Source: an uncultured Blautia sp. | Lineage (GTDB): Bacteria; Bacillota; Clostridia; Lachnospirales; Lachnospiraceae | Reading direction: 5' to 3' | Length of the DNA stretch: 64,000 bases | NCBI RefSeq assembly: GCF_947654165.1 | Contig: NZ_CANTKB010000015.1 | Span: 30,027-94,026 of the forward strand | Shown here: one piece after another, positions 1 to 7,661 of the stretch | Numbering within the stretch: the stretch's first letter is position 1 | Layout of the letters: each line of letters opens with the position of its first letter | Notes under the pieces: model-generated | What the model saw: the letters and a program-made list of their open reading frames with translations, nothing else | The model's database searches: none | What the model was told of the DNA's origin: nothing | Made by a program: the position numbers and the translations under genes

Positions 1-2
1 TG

Positions 3-335
3 GAAGATATCTGTGACCGTGTGGGGCTGTTACATAAAGGAGGCGTGCTGCTCTCAAAAGACGTGGAGGAGATGAAACTTCAGATTCACAAAGTACAATG
101 TGTGATTCCGGAGATACAGGATGAAGAGCAGCTGCTGGGAGAACTGGATGTGCTGCAGATGGAAAAGAGACTGTCCCTGCTCACTATGGTAGTCCGGGGA
201 AGTCATGAGGAAATCATGGCAAAGATTCAGGAGAAACATCCATTGTTTGCCGAGGCGATTCCACTTACATTAGAAGAGATCTTTATCAGTGAAACGGAGG
301 TAGCTGGATATGACATCAAAAAATTATTTATGTAG
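3..335 (+). CDS. ABC transporter ATP-binding protein, C-terminal part (cut by window edge)
   Basis: Only the last 110 or so residues lie in the window; the frame is open from base 3. The first residues (EDICDRVGLLHKGG) match the stretch just after the D-loop and H-loop of ABC ATPases, where the strand and switch region lead into the C-terminal extension. Walker A, signature and Walker B would lie upstream and cannot be seen. The stop overlaps the start of the permease at 310 by 26 bases, which indicates translational coupling and one exporter-type transporter made of this ATPase and that permease. The substrate is unknown. A GntR-type regulator often precedes such pairs in Clostridia, but that is outside the window. 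Confidence 0.85.
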   Translation, partial: EDICDRVGLLHKGGVLLSKDVEEMKLQIHKVQCVIPEIQDEEQLLGELDVLQMEKRLSLLTMVVRGSHEEIMAKIQEKHPLFAEAIPLTLEEIFISETEVAGYDIKKLFM

Positions 336-2382
336 AGGTATCAAAGAAAATATCCGGAGAAATATGTTTTTGACGATCCTGATTTCACTGGCACTTTTGG
401 TAGTTTTTCCGGTTTACTGTATTACCGGCATGGAAGGTGCAGGTCATATAGAAGCGTATATGGGATTTGACGGCTACCAGAGAATACTGCTTCGCTGCAT
501 AGGCCCGGACAGCCCGGCAAGTATCGTGGTAGTGGCTGCTGCGGTTTTATATGCACTGTTAGGGTTTGGATATCTGTATTCCGGGGAGAAGACAGATTTT
601 TACCATAGCCTTCCCATGAAAAGAGAAGCCCTTTATCTGGTATCTATGGTAAGCAGTCTTATCAGTTTCGTGGTTCCCTATCTGGTTTCCATTGGAATGG
701 CTTACATGATCGGTATGGTGAGTGGGGGAAATTCTCCTTATGTACTGAAAATCACCATGATGATCATTGGACTGCATCTGCTGTACTTCCTGGTATTTTA
801 TACAGGTGCAGTGTTAGCAATACTTCTCACAGGAAACCTGTTTACCGGAGCACTGGGTTTTGCGGGGATTATGTCCTATGGACTGATTCTGGATGCCGCA
901 GTTACTTATATGAATGACCGTTTTTTCCATACCCTCAGTGCAAGAGCACCGCTGTTTACCTCCTGGTTTTTGTCGCCGGTTGTCGTATATGTTAATTCCT
1001 GTATAGGCGGTGAAAATCTGGCAGAAATGTGGAGCGGACAGGGAGTTTTAAGAGGCGGCGGTATTGAAGAACTATACAGAAATGGAATGATTTATGGCGT
1101 GGTTATGCTGGTGATGCTTTTGGGGCTTAATATCTGGATTTATAAGATTCGACCATCAGAAAGCTATCACAAAGCCATTGCTTTTCCAAAACTGGAGCCA
1201 GTGATTAAGGTGTGCAGCGTGATTCCCATATCCCTTCTGGCAGGTCTGGTGTTCAGTGCGGGGATGAAGCATGTTTTTCCATGGATGGTAGTTGGAACGG
1301 TGGTATCTGCCCTGGTGCTTTCCGCAGCATTTGATTTCCTGTACACACTGGATATCAGAAGCTGTATCAAGCCGAAAGTGACAGATGGCATGATCTTAGC
1401 CGTATTGGCACTGGTGGTTACAGGATACCGGATGGATATTACAGGTGTAGATTCTTTCCTGCCGGATAAGGACAAGATTGAAACCATGTCTGTACAGTTA
1501 AATAGCATTAGCGATGCATTTAGCTACCCGGAAGGATATTATGGAAGGGATGTACTGAATGAGGACAGGCTGGAATCGTTTGATCCTGTTTACCAGCTGG
1601 CAAAGACAGGGGTTGCGTATTATAAACAGAATGATGGAAATGAGGAAGGCAAGATCATGGTTGACGTTGATATTGCATTCCATATGAAATCAGGAAAAAC
1701 CGTGTATCGGAACTATTATATTCCAGAAACAGAAGAGGTATTGAAAGCCATTGAAGAAATCTACGATGACTGGGATTACAGAGAAAAAATCATGCCTACT
1801 TACTATGCCACAGCAGAAGAGATTGACTTCCTTTACGTGATTGACCATATGGGAAGAAGGATGCAGATGGATGTTCCTCAAAATAAACTGGAGATTCTTT
1901 ATAAAACCTATAAAAATGAATTGGAGTCCATGACATTTTCTGAGAGCAGCAAGCAGCGTGTGATTGGTTATATCAGTGCGGAACAGAAGAGGCAGGATAG
2001 TTATAGCAGGGAAGATTATATGGCTACCTGGGATCTTCCAGTGTATGAAGGGTTTGAGGAGACAAAAGCCATGCTGGAAGAGCTTGGATATCCGATCATT
2101 GATACCATTCCGGCAGAGGAGGTCTTAAGAATCCGGCTTACCAGTTCAGATGACATGGGAAATACGGAAGGGGAAGTGATTCTGGAAAAGAAAGAAGATA
2201 TGGAACGCATCTTGGAGGCATTATCTTATGGAGATGGCCGTTACAGGGTAGGCAGCCCTATGGAATACGGGGTCAATGTAGAGATTACCTGGAATGACAG
2301 ATTCAAGGAACAGTGGAGACCGTTATATCTTATGAACAACGGAACAGTGGATGATATTTTAAAAGAATTGCATATTGACTAA
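310..2382 (+). CDS. ABC transporter permease, large, with C-terminal soluble domain
   Basis: A 690-residue protein. The N-terminal half (about residues 15-370) has repeated hydrophobic segments typical of ABC-2 type exporter permeases, for example near 20-40, 75-95, 105-135, 150-200, 260-280 and 305-370. The C-terminal half (about 400-690) is hydrophilic, rich in Glu, Asp and Tyr, and probably extracytoplasmic. This layout resembles Clostridial permeases annotated with a DUF6449-type C-terminal domain; that name is from memory and not verified. GGAGG at 296-300 supports the start at 310. It shares 26 bases with the ATPase gene and is followed by a terminator, so the pair ends its operon. The substrate is not evident. 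Confidence 0.8.
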   Translation: MTSKNYLCRGIKENIRRNMFLTILISLALLVVFPVYCITGMEGAGHIEAYMGFDGYQRILLRCIGPDSPASIVVVAAAVLYALLGFGYLYSGEKTDFYHSLPMKREALYLVSMVSSLISFVVPYLVSIGMAYMIGMVSGGNSPYVLKITMMIIGLHLLYFLVFYTGAVLAILLTGNLFTGALGFAGIMSYGLILDAAVTYMNDRFFHTLSARAPLFTSWFLSPVVVYVNSCIGGENLAEMWSGQGVLRGGGIEELYRNGMIYGVVMLVMLLGLNIWIYKIRPSESYHKAIAFPKLEPVIKVCSVIPISLLAGLVFSAGMKHVFPWMVVGTVVSALVLSAAFDFLYTLDIRSCIKPKVTDGMILAVLALVVTGYRMDITGVDSFLPDKDKIETMSVQLNSISDAFSYPEGYYGRDVLNEDRLESFDPVYQLAKTGVAYYKQNDGNEEGKIMVDVDIAFHMKSGKTVYRNYYIPETEEVLKAIEEIYDDWDYREKIMPTYYATAEEIDFLYVIDHMGRRMQMDVPQNKLEILYKTYKNELESMTFSESSKQRVIGYISAEQKRQDSYSREDYMATWDLPVYEGFEETKAMLEELGYPIIDTIPAEEVLRIRLTSSDDMGNTEGEVILEKKEDMERILEALSYGDGRYRVGSPMEYGVNVEITWNDRFKEQWRPLYLMNNGTVDDILKELHID

Positions 2383-2400
2383 CCGTTTGCATAAAACAGA

Positions 2401-2429
2401 GGGCGCCCTGACAAAAGGGGCGCTTTTTC
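2401..2429 (+). terminator. Rho-independent terminator after the ABC transporter operon
   Basis: GCGCCC at 2403-2408 pairs with GGGCGC at 2418-2423, followed at once by TTTTT. It lies 20 bases past the permease stop. Confidence 0.85.
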
Positions 2430-2476
2430 TGATTCAAAGAGCAGAAAGGGAAGCTGTCTGTAGTGCCTATTAGCCG

Positions 2477-2506
2477 TTGACAAGAGGCTCTCAGGAAGGG
2501 TAAAAT
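2477..2506 (+). promoter_or_regulatory. Sigma-A promoter for the ArsR-like regulator
   Basis: TTGACA at 2477-2482 and TAAAAT at 2501-2506, with an 18-base spacer, about 40 bases before the start at 2547. Confidence 0.6.
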
Positions 2507-2546
2507 AAACATATAAGATGTTCGAAAACAACGAGGATGGAACAAA

Positions 2547-3467
2547 ATGAGCAGATTATTAAAGTTAGAAAACGAAAAAGAATTAATGGCACTTGGAAAG
2601 GCCCTGTCTTCTGAGAGCAGGATCAGGATATTGGAACTTTTGCAGGATGGCCCCCTCTGTGTCAATGATATTGCGGAGATTCTGGGAATCCCTGCTTCTT
2701 CTGCTGCCTTGAATATCCGTGTACTGGAAGAGGCAGACCTGATCCGCACAGAACTAAAACCAGGGGTCAGAGGATCTATGAAGCTCTGCATCCCTCAGGA
2801 ATTTCAGGTGATGCTGGATCTGGAAAAGAAAGAAGAACAGACAGAAGAAGTGATTTCCATGCCGGTAGGAAGCTATGTGAATTACCGGATCACTCCTACC
2901 TGTGGAATGGTCAATGATGAAGAATATATTGACGGTGAGGATGAACCGAGATGTTTTTATGACCCAAGGAGAATCAGTGCAAAACTGGTCTGGTTTTCCT
3001 CCGGTTATCTGGAATATCGATTTCCTAATGCGGGCATGCAGAAGGCGGAGGTGAAGTCCCTGGAATTTTCGGCAGAGCTTTGTTCGGAGACTGCAGATTA
3101 TGATCTGGACTGTCCTTCTGATATTACCCTGTGGATCAATGGTTTCGAGGCAGGCACCTGGAACTGTCCTTCTGATTTTGGGGGAAGGAGAGGGAAACTG
3201 AATCCTGACTGGTGGGAGGATAAGAATACCCAGTACGGGAATCTGAAACGCTGGTATATTGATGAGAACGGCACATATCTGGATGGGGAACAGGTAAGCA
3301 GCAAGGGGATTCATCAGTATGGTCTGGCAGAAGGTGATTATATTTCTGTAAAGATCGGCATCAAGGAAGATGCAGAGCATATAGGCGGGGTAAATATCTT
3401 TGGCAGCTCTTTTGGGGATTATCCTCAGGATCTGGTGATGAAAGTAAAATATGAAAAGAATTTCTAA
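2547..3467 (+). CDS. ArsR-like winged-helix regulator with large C-terminal domain
   Basis: A 306-residue protein. Residues about 10-85 form a winged helix: a helix with SSESRIRILELL, then VNDIAEILGIPASSAALNIR as helix-turn-helix and an R-G-S wing. This matches the ArsR fold. The remaining 200 residues are unlike ordinary ArsR repressors (about 100 residues). They are rich in Trp, Tyr, Gly and Asp, with probable beta structure (LWINGFEAGTWNCPSDFGG), suggesting a ligand-sensing beta-sandwich. The gene has its own promoter and lies directly before galK-galT, so control by a sugar or glycoside is a reasonable inference. The ligand and targets are not shown by the sequence. Confidence 0.75.
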   Translation: MSRLLKLENEKELMALGKALSSESRIRILELLQDGPLCVNDIAEILGIPASSAALNIRVLEEADLIRTELKPGVRGSMKLCIPQEFQVMLDLEKKEEQTEEVISMPVGSYVNYRITPTCGMVNDEEYIDGEDEPRCFYDPRRISAKLVWFSSGYLEYRFPNAGMQKAEVKSLEFSAELCSETADYDLDCPSDITLWINGFEAGTWNCPSDFGGRRGKLNPDWWEDKNTQYGNLKRWYIDENGTYLDGEQVSSKGIHQYGLAEGDYISVKIGIKEDAEHIGGVNIFGSSFGDYPQDLVMKVKYEKNF

Positions 3468-3474
3468 AAAGGAC

Positions 3475-3546
3475 TTTACAAGCAAGATTTCTATGTTATA
3501 ATCACAATATAAACATAAATAATGAATTGAAACATGAAATATGTTT
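3475..3546 (+). promoter_or_regulatory. galK-galT promoter and leader
   Basis: TTTACA at 3475-3480 and TATAAT at 3497-3502 are 16 bases apart. The leader holds the inverted repeat AAACAT (3530-3535) / ATGTTT (3541-3546) around a five-base centre, a possible operator for the adjacent regulator or a simple hairpin. GGGAGGG ahead of 3578 is the ribosome binding site. Confidence 0.6.
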
Positions 3547-3577
3547 TAAAAAATAAATTCAATGGGAGGGTAATACG

Positions 3578-4747
3578 ATGCAGCAAAAATTATTAGAGAA
3601 GTTTCAGGAATTATTCGGAGGAGAGGGAGATATTCGTTCTTACTTCTCACCAGGTCGTGTGAACTTAATCGGTGAGCACACAGATTACAACGGGGGACAT
3701 GTATTTCCATGTGCACTTACCATCGGTACTTACGGAATCGCAAGAAAAAGAGAAGACCGTAAAATCCGTTTTTACTCTGAAAATTTCAGCAGATTAGGTG
3801 TATTTGAGACAAGCCTGGATGATCTGGTTTACCATGAGGAGGCAAACTGGACCAATTATCCGAAGGGAGTCGTATGGGCATTTAAAGAAAAAGGATATGT
3901 GGTAGATACCGGGTTTGATTTAGTGATGAACGGAAATATTCCAAACGGTTCCGGACTTTCTTCTTCTGCTTCTGTAGAACTTCTGATGGGCGTGATCCTG
4001 GTGGATCTTTTTGGATTTGAAGGTCTGTCTATGATCGACCTGGCACTTCTTGGACAGTACGCAGAGAACAAATTTAATGGTATGAACTGTGGTATCATGG
4101 ATCAGTTTGCCATTGCTATGGGAAAAGAAAACCAGGCGATTTTCCTGGATACCGCAGATTTAAGCTATGAATATGCTCCGATCGAAATGAAGGGTGCAAA
4201 GATTGTCATTGCAGCAAGCAACAAGAAGAGAAAACTGACGGATTCCAAGTACAATGAACGCCGTGCAGAGTGTGAAGAAGCACTGGCTGATATTCAGAAA
4301 CAGATGGATATTAAAGCTCTGGGAGACTTGACAGAAGAGCAGTTTGAAGAAGTGAAGGATGCTGTGAAGAATCCGGTGTGCCGCAAACGTGCAAAGCATG
4401 CGGTATATGAAAACCAGAGAACCATCAAAGCCGTTGCTGCCTTAAAAGCAGGGGATTTAGAGACCTTTGGAAAACTGATGAATGCCTCCCATGTTTCCTT
4501 AAGAGATGACTATGAAGTGACAGGTAAGGAACTGGATACGTTAGTAGAAGCTGCATGGAAGCAGGAGGGTGTCGTTGGTTCCCGTATGACAGGAGCAGGA
4601 TTCGGCGGCTGTACTGTCAGCATTGTAAAAGAAGAAGCTATTGATGAATTTATTAAACATGTAGGTGAGATCTACGAAAAAGAGATTGGCTATGCAGCAG
4701 ATTTTTATGTAGTGGAAATCGGAGACGGAAGCAGAAGAATCGGATAA
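3578..4747 (+). CDS. galK: galactokinase
   Basis: Phosphorylates alpha-D-galactose with ATP to galactose 1-phosphate, the first committed step of the Leloir pathway, in the cytosol. The 389-residue length is normal for the family. The galactokinase signature GRVNLIGEHTDYNGG is near residues 27-41, the GHMP-kinase ATP loop appears as NGSGLSSSASVE near 124-135, and the C-terminal GHMP motif GSRMTGAGFGGC is near 340. A Gly/Ala-rich glycine turn follows. galT lies 15 bases downstream in the same operon. galE is not in this window. Confidence 0.97.
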   Translation: MQQKLLEKFQELFGGEGDIRSYFSPGRVNLIGEHTDYNGGHVFPCALTIGTYGIARKREDRKIRFYSENFSRLGVFETSLDDLVYHEEANWTNYPKGVVWAFKEKGYVVDTGFDLVMNGNIPNGSGLSSSASVELLMGVILVDLFGFEGLSMIDLALLGQYAENKFNGMNCGIMDQFAIAMGKENQAIFLDTADLSYEYAPIEMKGAKIVIAASNKKRKLTDSKYNERRAECEEALADIQKQMDIKALGDLTEEQFEEVKDAVKNPVCRKRAKHAVYENQRTIKAVAALKAGDLETFGKLMNASHVSLRDDYEVTGKELDTLVEAAWKQEGVVGSRMTGAGFGGCTVSIVKEEAIDEFIKHVGEIYEKEIGYAADFYVVEIGDGSRRIG

Positions 4748-4762
4748 AGAGAGGGCAGAAGC

Positions 4763-6253
4763 ATGTTAAATAAAAATATCAGAGATTTAGTTGCTTATGG
4801 AATGAAAACAGGATTATTACCTGCCTGTGAAAAAAATTATACTACAAATCTTTTGCTGGATTTATTCCATGAGGATGAGTATGAAGAACCTGTGGAAGAA
4901 CCGGTTTGTGAAGAACTGGAACTGATTTTAAAGGAACTGTTAGACGAAGCAGTAAAAAGAGGCATCATTGAGGACAGTATCGGATATCGTGATCTTTTTG
5001 ATACCAAGATCATGAACTGCCTTATGCCAAGACCGGCACAGGTGCAGGAAACTTTCTGGAAGAAATATGAAGAAAGCCCACAGACAGCTACGGATTATTT
5101 TTATAAACTGAGCCAGGACAGTGATTATATTCGCCGTTACCGGATTAAAAAAGACAGAAAATGGACGGTAGACAGTGACTACGGTACCATTGATATCACC
5201 ATTAATCTCTCAAAACCGGAGAAAGATCCAAAAGCCATTGCAGCAGCCAAAAATGCGAAGCAGAGCAGCTATCCGAAGTGTCTGCTCTGTATGGAAAACG
5301 AGGGGTATGCAGGCAGAATGAATCATCCTGCAAGAGAAAATCACAGAATCATTCCGATTACCGTGAATGACTGTCCGTGGGGATTTCAGTATTCTCCGTA
5401 TGTATATTATAATGAGCATTGTATCGTCTTTAACGGACAGCATGTACCAATGAAGATTGAGAGAAATACCTTTGTAAAATTATTTGATTTTGTAAAATTA
5501 TTCCCTCATTATTTCCTTGGATCGAATGCAGACCTTCCGATCGTCGGCGGTTCTATTTTGAGTCATGATCATTTCCAGGGCGGTCATTATACCTTTGCCA
5601 TGGAAACAGCACCGATGGAAGAAATGGTGACCATTCCGGGATATGAAGATGTAGAAGCAGGAATCGTAAAATGGCCGCTTTCTGTTCTCCGTATCCGCAG
5701 TAAAAATGAAAAACGACTGATTGATCTGGCAAGCCATGTATTGGAGGTGTGGAGAGGTTATACAGATGAAGAGGCATTTGTTTTTGCAGAAACGGACGGA
5801 GAGCCTCACAATACCATTACACCGATTGCAAGAAAGAAAGGGGAATTCTTCGAACTGGATCTGACATTGAGAAACAATATCACCACAGAAGAGCATCCTC
5901 TTGGCGTATATCATCCACATGCTCAGTACCATCATATTAAGAAAGAAAATATTGGTCTGATCGAAGTTATGGGACTTGCGGTGCTTCCTGCAAGACTGAA
6001 AACAGAACTGGAACTTCTGGGAGAATATCTGGTAGAAGGAAAAGACCCGGCAGAGAATGAATTATTGGAAAAACATGCAGCATGGGTAAAGGAATTCCTG
6101 CCAAAATATGAGTCCATCACAAAAGAAAATGTTATGGATATCCTTCAGGAAGAAGTAGGACAGGTATTTGTTCATGTACTGGAGGATGCAGGAGTATATA
6201 AATGTACAGAAGAAGGAAGAAAAGCATTTAAACGCTTCCTTGCTGCACTGTAA
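4763..6253 (+). CDS. galT: UDP-glucose--hexose-1-phosphate uridylyltransferase, Firmicutes type
   Basis: Exchanges galactose 1-phosphate with UDP-glucose to give UDP-galactose and glucose 1-phosphate. At 496 residues it is the long Gram-positive GalT class (GalT type 2), distinct from the 350-residue Escherichia coli type. Features seen include CLLCMENEGYAGRMNHPARE near residue 175, and a His-rich stretch GGSILSHDHFQGGHYTF near 262 that carries the HxHxQ-like active-site pattern of the histidine-triad transferases. A second conserved stretch is GVYHPHAQYHHIKKENIG. It follows galK by 15 bases and is closed by a terminator, so galK-galT is a two-gene unit. Confidence 0.95.
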   Translation: MLNKNIRDLVAYGMKTGLLPACEKNYTTNLLLDLFHEDEYEEPVEEPVCEELELILKELLDEAVKRGIIEDSIGYRDLFDTKIMNCLMPRPAQVQETFWKKYEESPQTATDYFYKLSQDSDYIRRYRIKKDRKWTVDSDYGTIDITINLSKPEKDPKAIAAAKNAKQSSYPKCLLCMENEGYAGRMNHPARENHRIIPITVNDCPWGFQYSPYVYYNEHCIVFNGQHVPMKIERNTFVKLFDFVKLFPHYFLGSNADLPIVGGSILSHDHFQGGHYTFAMETAPMEEMVTIPGYEDVEAGIVKWPLSVLRIRSKNEKRLIDLASHVLEVWRGYTDEEAFVFAETDGEPHNTITPIARKKGEFFELDLTLRNNITTEEHPLGVYHPHAQYHHIKKENIGLIEVMGLAVLPARLKTELELLGEYLVEGKDPAENELLEKHAAWVKEFLPKYESITKENVMDILQEEVGQVFVHVLEDAGVYKCTEEGRKAFKRFLAAL

Positions 6254-6268
6254 GTAAGAAAACGAAAA

Positions 6269-6300
6269 AGATAGGCGTCTGCCTGTCTTTTTTGTTTTTG
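6269..6300 (+). terminator. Rho-independent terminator after galT
   Basis: AGATAGGC (6269-6276) pairs with GCCTGTCT (6281-6288) with one G-U pair and a four-base loop, then a T-rich tract. Confidence 0.85.
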
Positions 6301-6304
6301 TTAT

Positions 6305-6312
6305 GGTATAAT
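6305..6312 (+). promoter_or_regulatory. Extended -10 promoter for the thioesterase-PNP unit
   Basis: TATAAT at 6307-6312 with TG one base upstream forms an extended -10 element; no good -35 is seen. It sets transcription start near 6318, so a TTG codon at 6315 cannot be the true start of the next gene. Confidence 0.6.
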
Positions 6313-6344
6313 GATTGCACGATAACAGAAAAAGTGGTGAAATG

Positions 6345-6812
6345 ATGAAAAAACACGTAGAAGATTCTCTTACAGAACAGACTTATCTTATGCGGCCGAA
6401 GTATCTGAACGGGTATGGAAACCTGTTTGGCGGTCAGCTTATGGGATGGATAGATGAAGTGGCAAGTATAGTGGCAATGCGGCACAGTGAGTCCGATATT
6501 ACCACAGCAGCTATTGATAACCTGAATTTTAAACAGGGAGCTACCGTAGATGATGTAATCGTGCTGAGAGGAAGGATCACCCATGTGGGACATACTTCCA
6601 TGGAAGTTCGAGTGGACACGTATGTGGAAGACCGGCATGGCATGCGGAAGATGATCAACCGGGCTTATGTGGTCATGGTAGCAGTGGATGAGCACCACAA
6701 GCCGATATCGGTTCCTGGTTTATATGTGGAAACAGAGTCCGAGAAGGCAGAGTGGGAAGGCGGCGAAAAGCGGTATGTGCTTCGTAAACAGAGAAGAAAA
6801 GAGGGATATTGA
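6345..6812 (+). CDS. acyl-CoA thioesterase, hotdog fold
   Basis: About 155 residues. The pattern NGYGNLFGGQLMGWIDEVAS and a later GDxxxxRGRITHVGHTSMEVRVDTYVED-like segment match the acyl-CoA thioesterase (YciA/BFIT) branch of the hotdog superfamily; the Asp in WIDE is the expected catalytic acid. Such enzymes hydrolyse acyl-CoA in the cytosol; substrate length cannot be told. The start was moved to the second of two adjacent ATG codons (6342, 6345), because the GGTGA at 6336-6340 gives better spacing there and the frame upstream runs into the promoter. The stop overlaps the start of the next gene (TGATG). Confidence 0.85.
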   Translation: MKKHVEDSLTEQTYLMRPKYLNGYGNLFGGQLMGWIDEVASIVAMRHSESDITTAAIDNLNFKQGATVDDVIVLRGRITHVGHTSMEVRVDTYVEDRHGMRKMINRAYVVMVAVDEHHKPISVPGLYVETESEKAEWEGGEKRYVLRKQRRKEGY

Positions 6813-7642
6813 TGAATCCGGTTTATAAAAAATTAGAACATTGTGTTCAGAGTGTGAGGAAACGGATAGCTTTTGTACCGAAGGTAGCATTAGTCCTTGG
6901 TTCCGGACTGGGAGATTATGCAGAGGAAATCCAGATAGAGAGCGTTTTGCCCTATGAAGAAATAGAAGGTTTTCCGGTATCCACGGTGCCGGGACATAAG
7001 GGAAGATTTGTTTTTGGATATGTGGGGCAGGTGCCTGTAGTGATCATGCAGGGACGGGTGCATTATTATGAGGGATATTCTATCACAGATGTGGTACTTC
7101 CCATTCGCCTAATGAGGCTTCTGGGTGCGGAGATCTTATTCCTGACCAATGCCGCCGGAGGTGTGAACCCACAGTTTCATCCGGGAGATTTTATGATGAT
7201 CACAGACCAGATTTCCTCTTTTGTGCCATCTCCGCTCATTGGTGCCAATGTGGAGGAGCTGGGAGAGCGGTTCAGTGATATGAGTGAGATTTATGATAAA
7301 TGTCTGCAGGATTTGCTGATGGATGCTGCACAAGATTTGGAATTGCCTCTTCAAAAAGGGGTTTATATCCAGCTTACAGGTCCAAACTATGAATCACCGG
7401 CAGAGGTGCGGATGTGCAGGCTCTTAGGTGCGGATGCTGTCGGGATGAGTACTGCCTGTGAAGCTGTGGCGGCCAACCACTGCGGCATGAAGATCTGCGG
7501 AATTTCCTGCATCACAAATCTTGCCTGTGGTATGAGTGATACACCTTTGAATCATAAAGAAGTACAGGAGATCGCAGATAAGCGGGCACCGGAGTTTAAG
7601 CGGCTGCTCACAGAAGCGATTTCCCGTATGCAGGGAAAATGA
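6812..7642 (+). CDS. punA: purine nucleoside phosphorylase, class I (inosine/guanosine type)
   Basis: Cleaves purine (deoxy)nucleosides with phosphate to base and (deoxy)ribose 1-phosphate for salvage. 276 residues, the length of trimeric PNPs. Visible motifs are the phosphate loop LVLGSGLGDYAEEI near 30, PGHKGRFVFG near 65, GRVHYYEGYS near 85, and TNAAGGVN near 115. Further on are LTGPNYESPAEVR and VGMSTACEAVAANHCGM, where the latter matches the GMST(x)EV purine-site region. The TTG at 6809 is dismissed; the ATG at 6812 overlaps the preceding TGA by one base, showing coupling with the thioesterase. The link between the two activities is not obvious. Confidence 0.93.
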   Translation: MNPVYKKLEHCVQSVRKRIAFVPKVALVLGSGLGDYAEEIQIESVLPYEEIEGFPVSTVPGHKGRFVFGYVGQVPVVIMQGRVHYYEGYSITDVVLPIRLMRLLGAEILFLTNAAGGVNPQFHPGDFMMITDQISSFVPSPLIGANVEELGERFSDMSEIYDKCLQDLLMDAAQDLELPLQKGVYIQLTGPNYESPAEVRMCRLLGADAVGMSTACEAVAANHCGMKICGISCITNLACGMSDTPLNHKEVQEIADKRAPEFKRLLTEAISRMQGK

Positions 7643-7661
7643 AGAATTAAAGGAGAACAAT

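Noticed and set aside
2754..3485. 243-residue minus-strand frame opposite the ArsR-like gene
   Set aside because: No homology or start signal; the plus-strand frame has a promoter and a clear winged helix.
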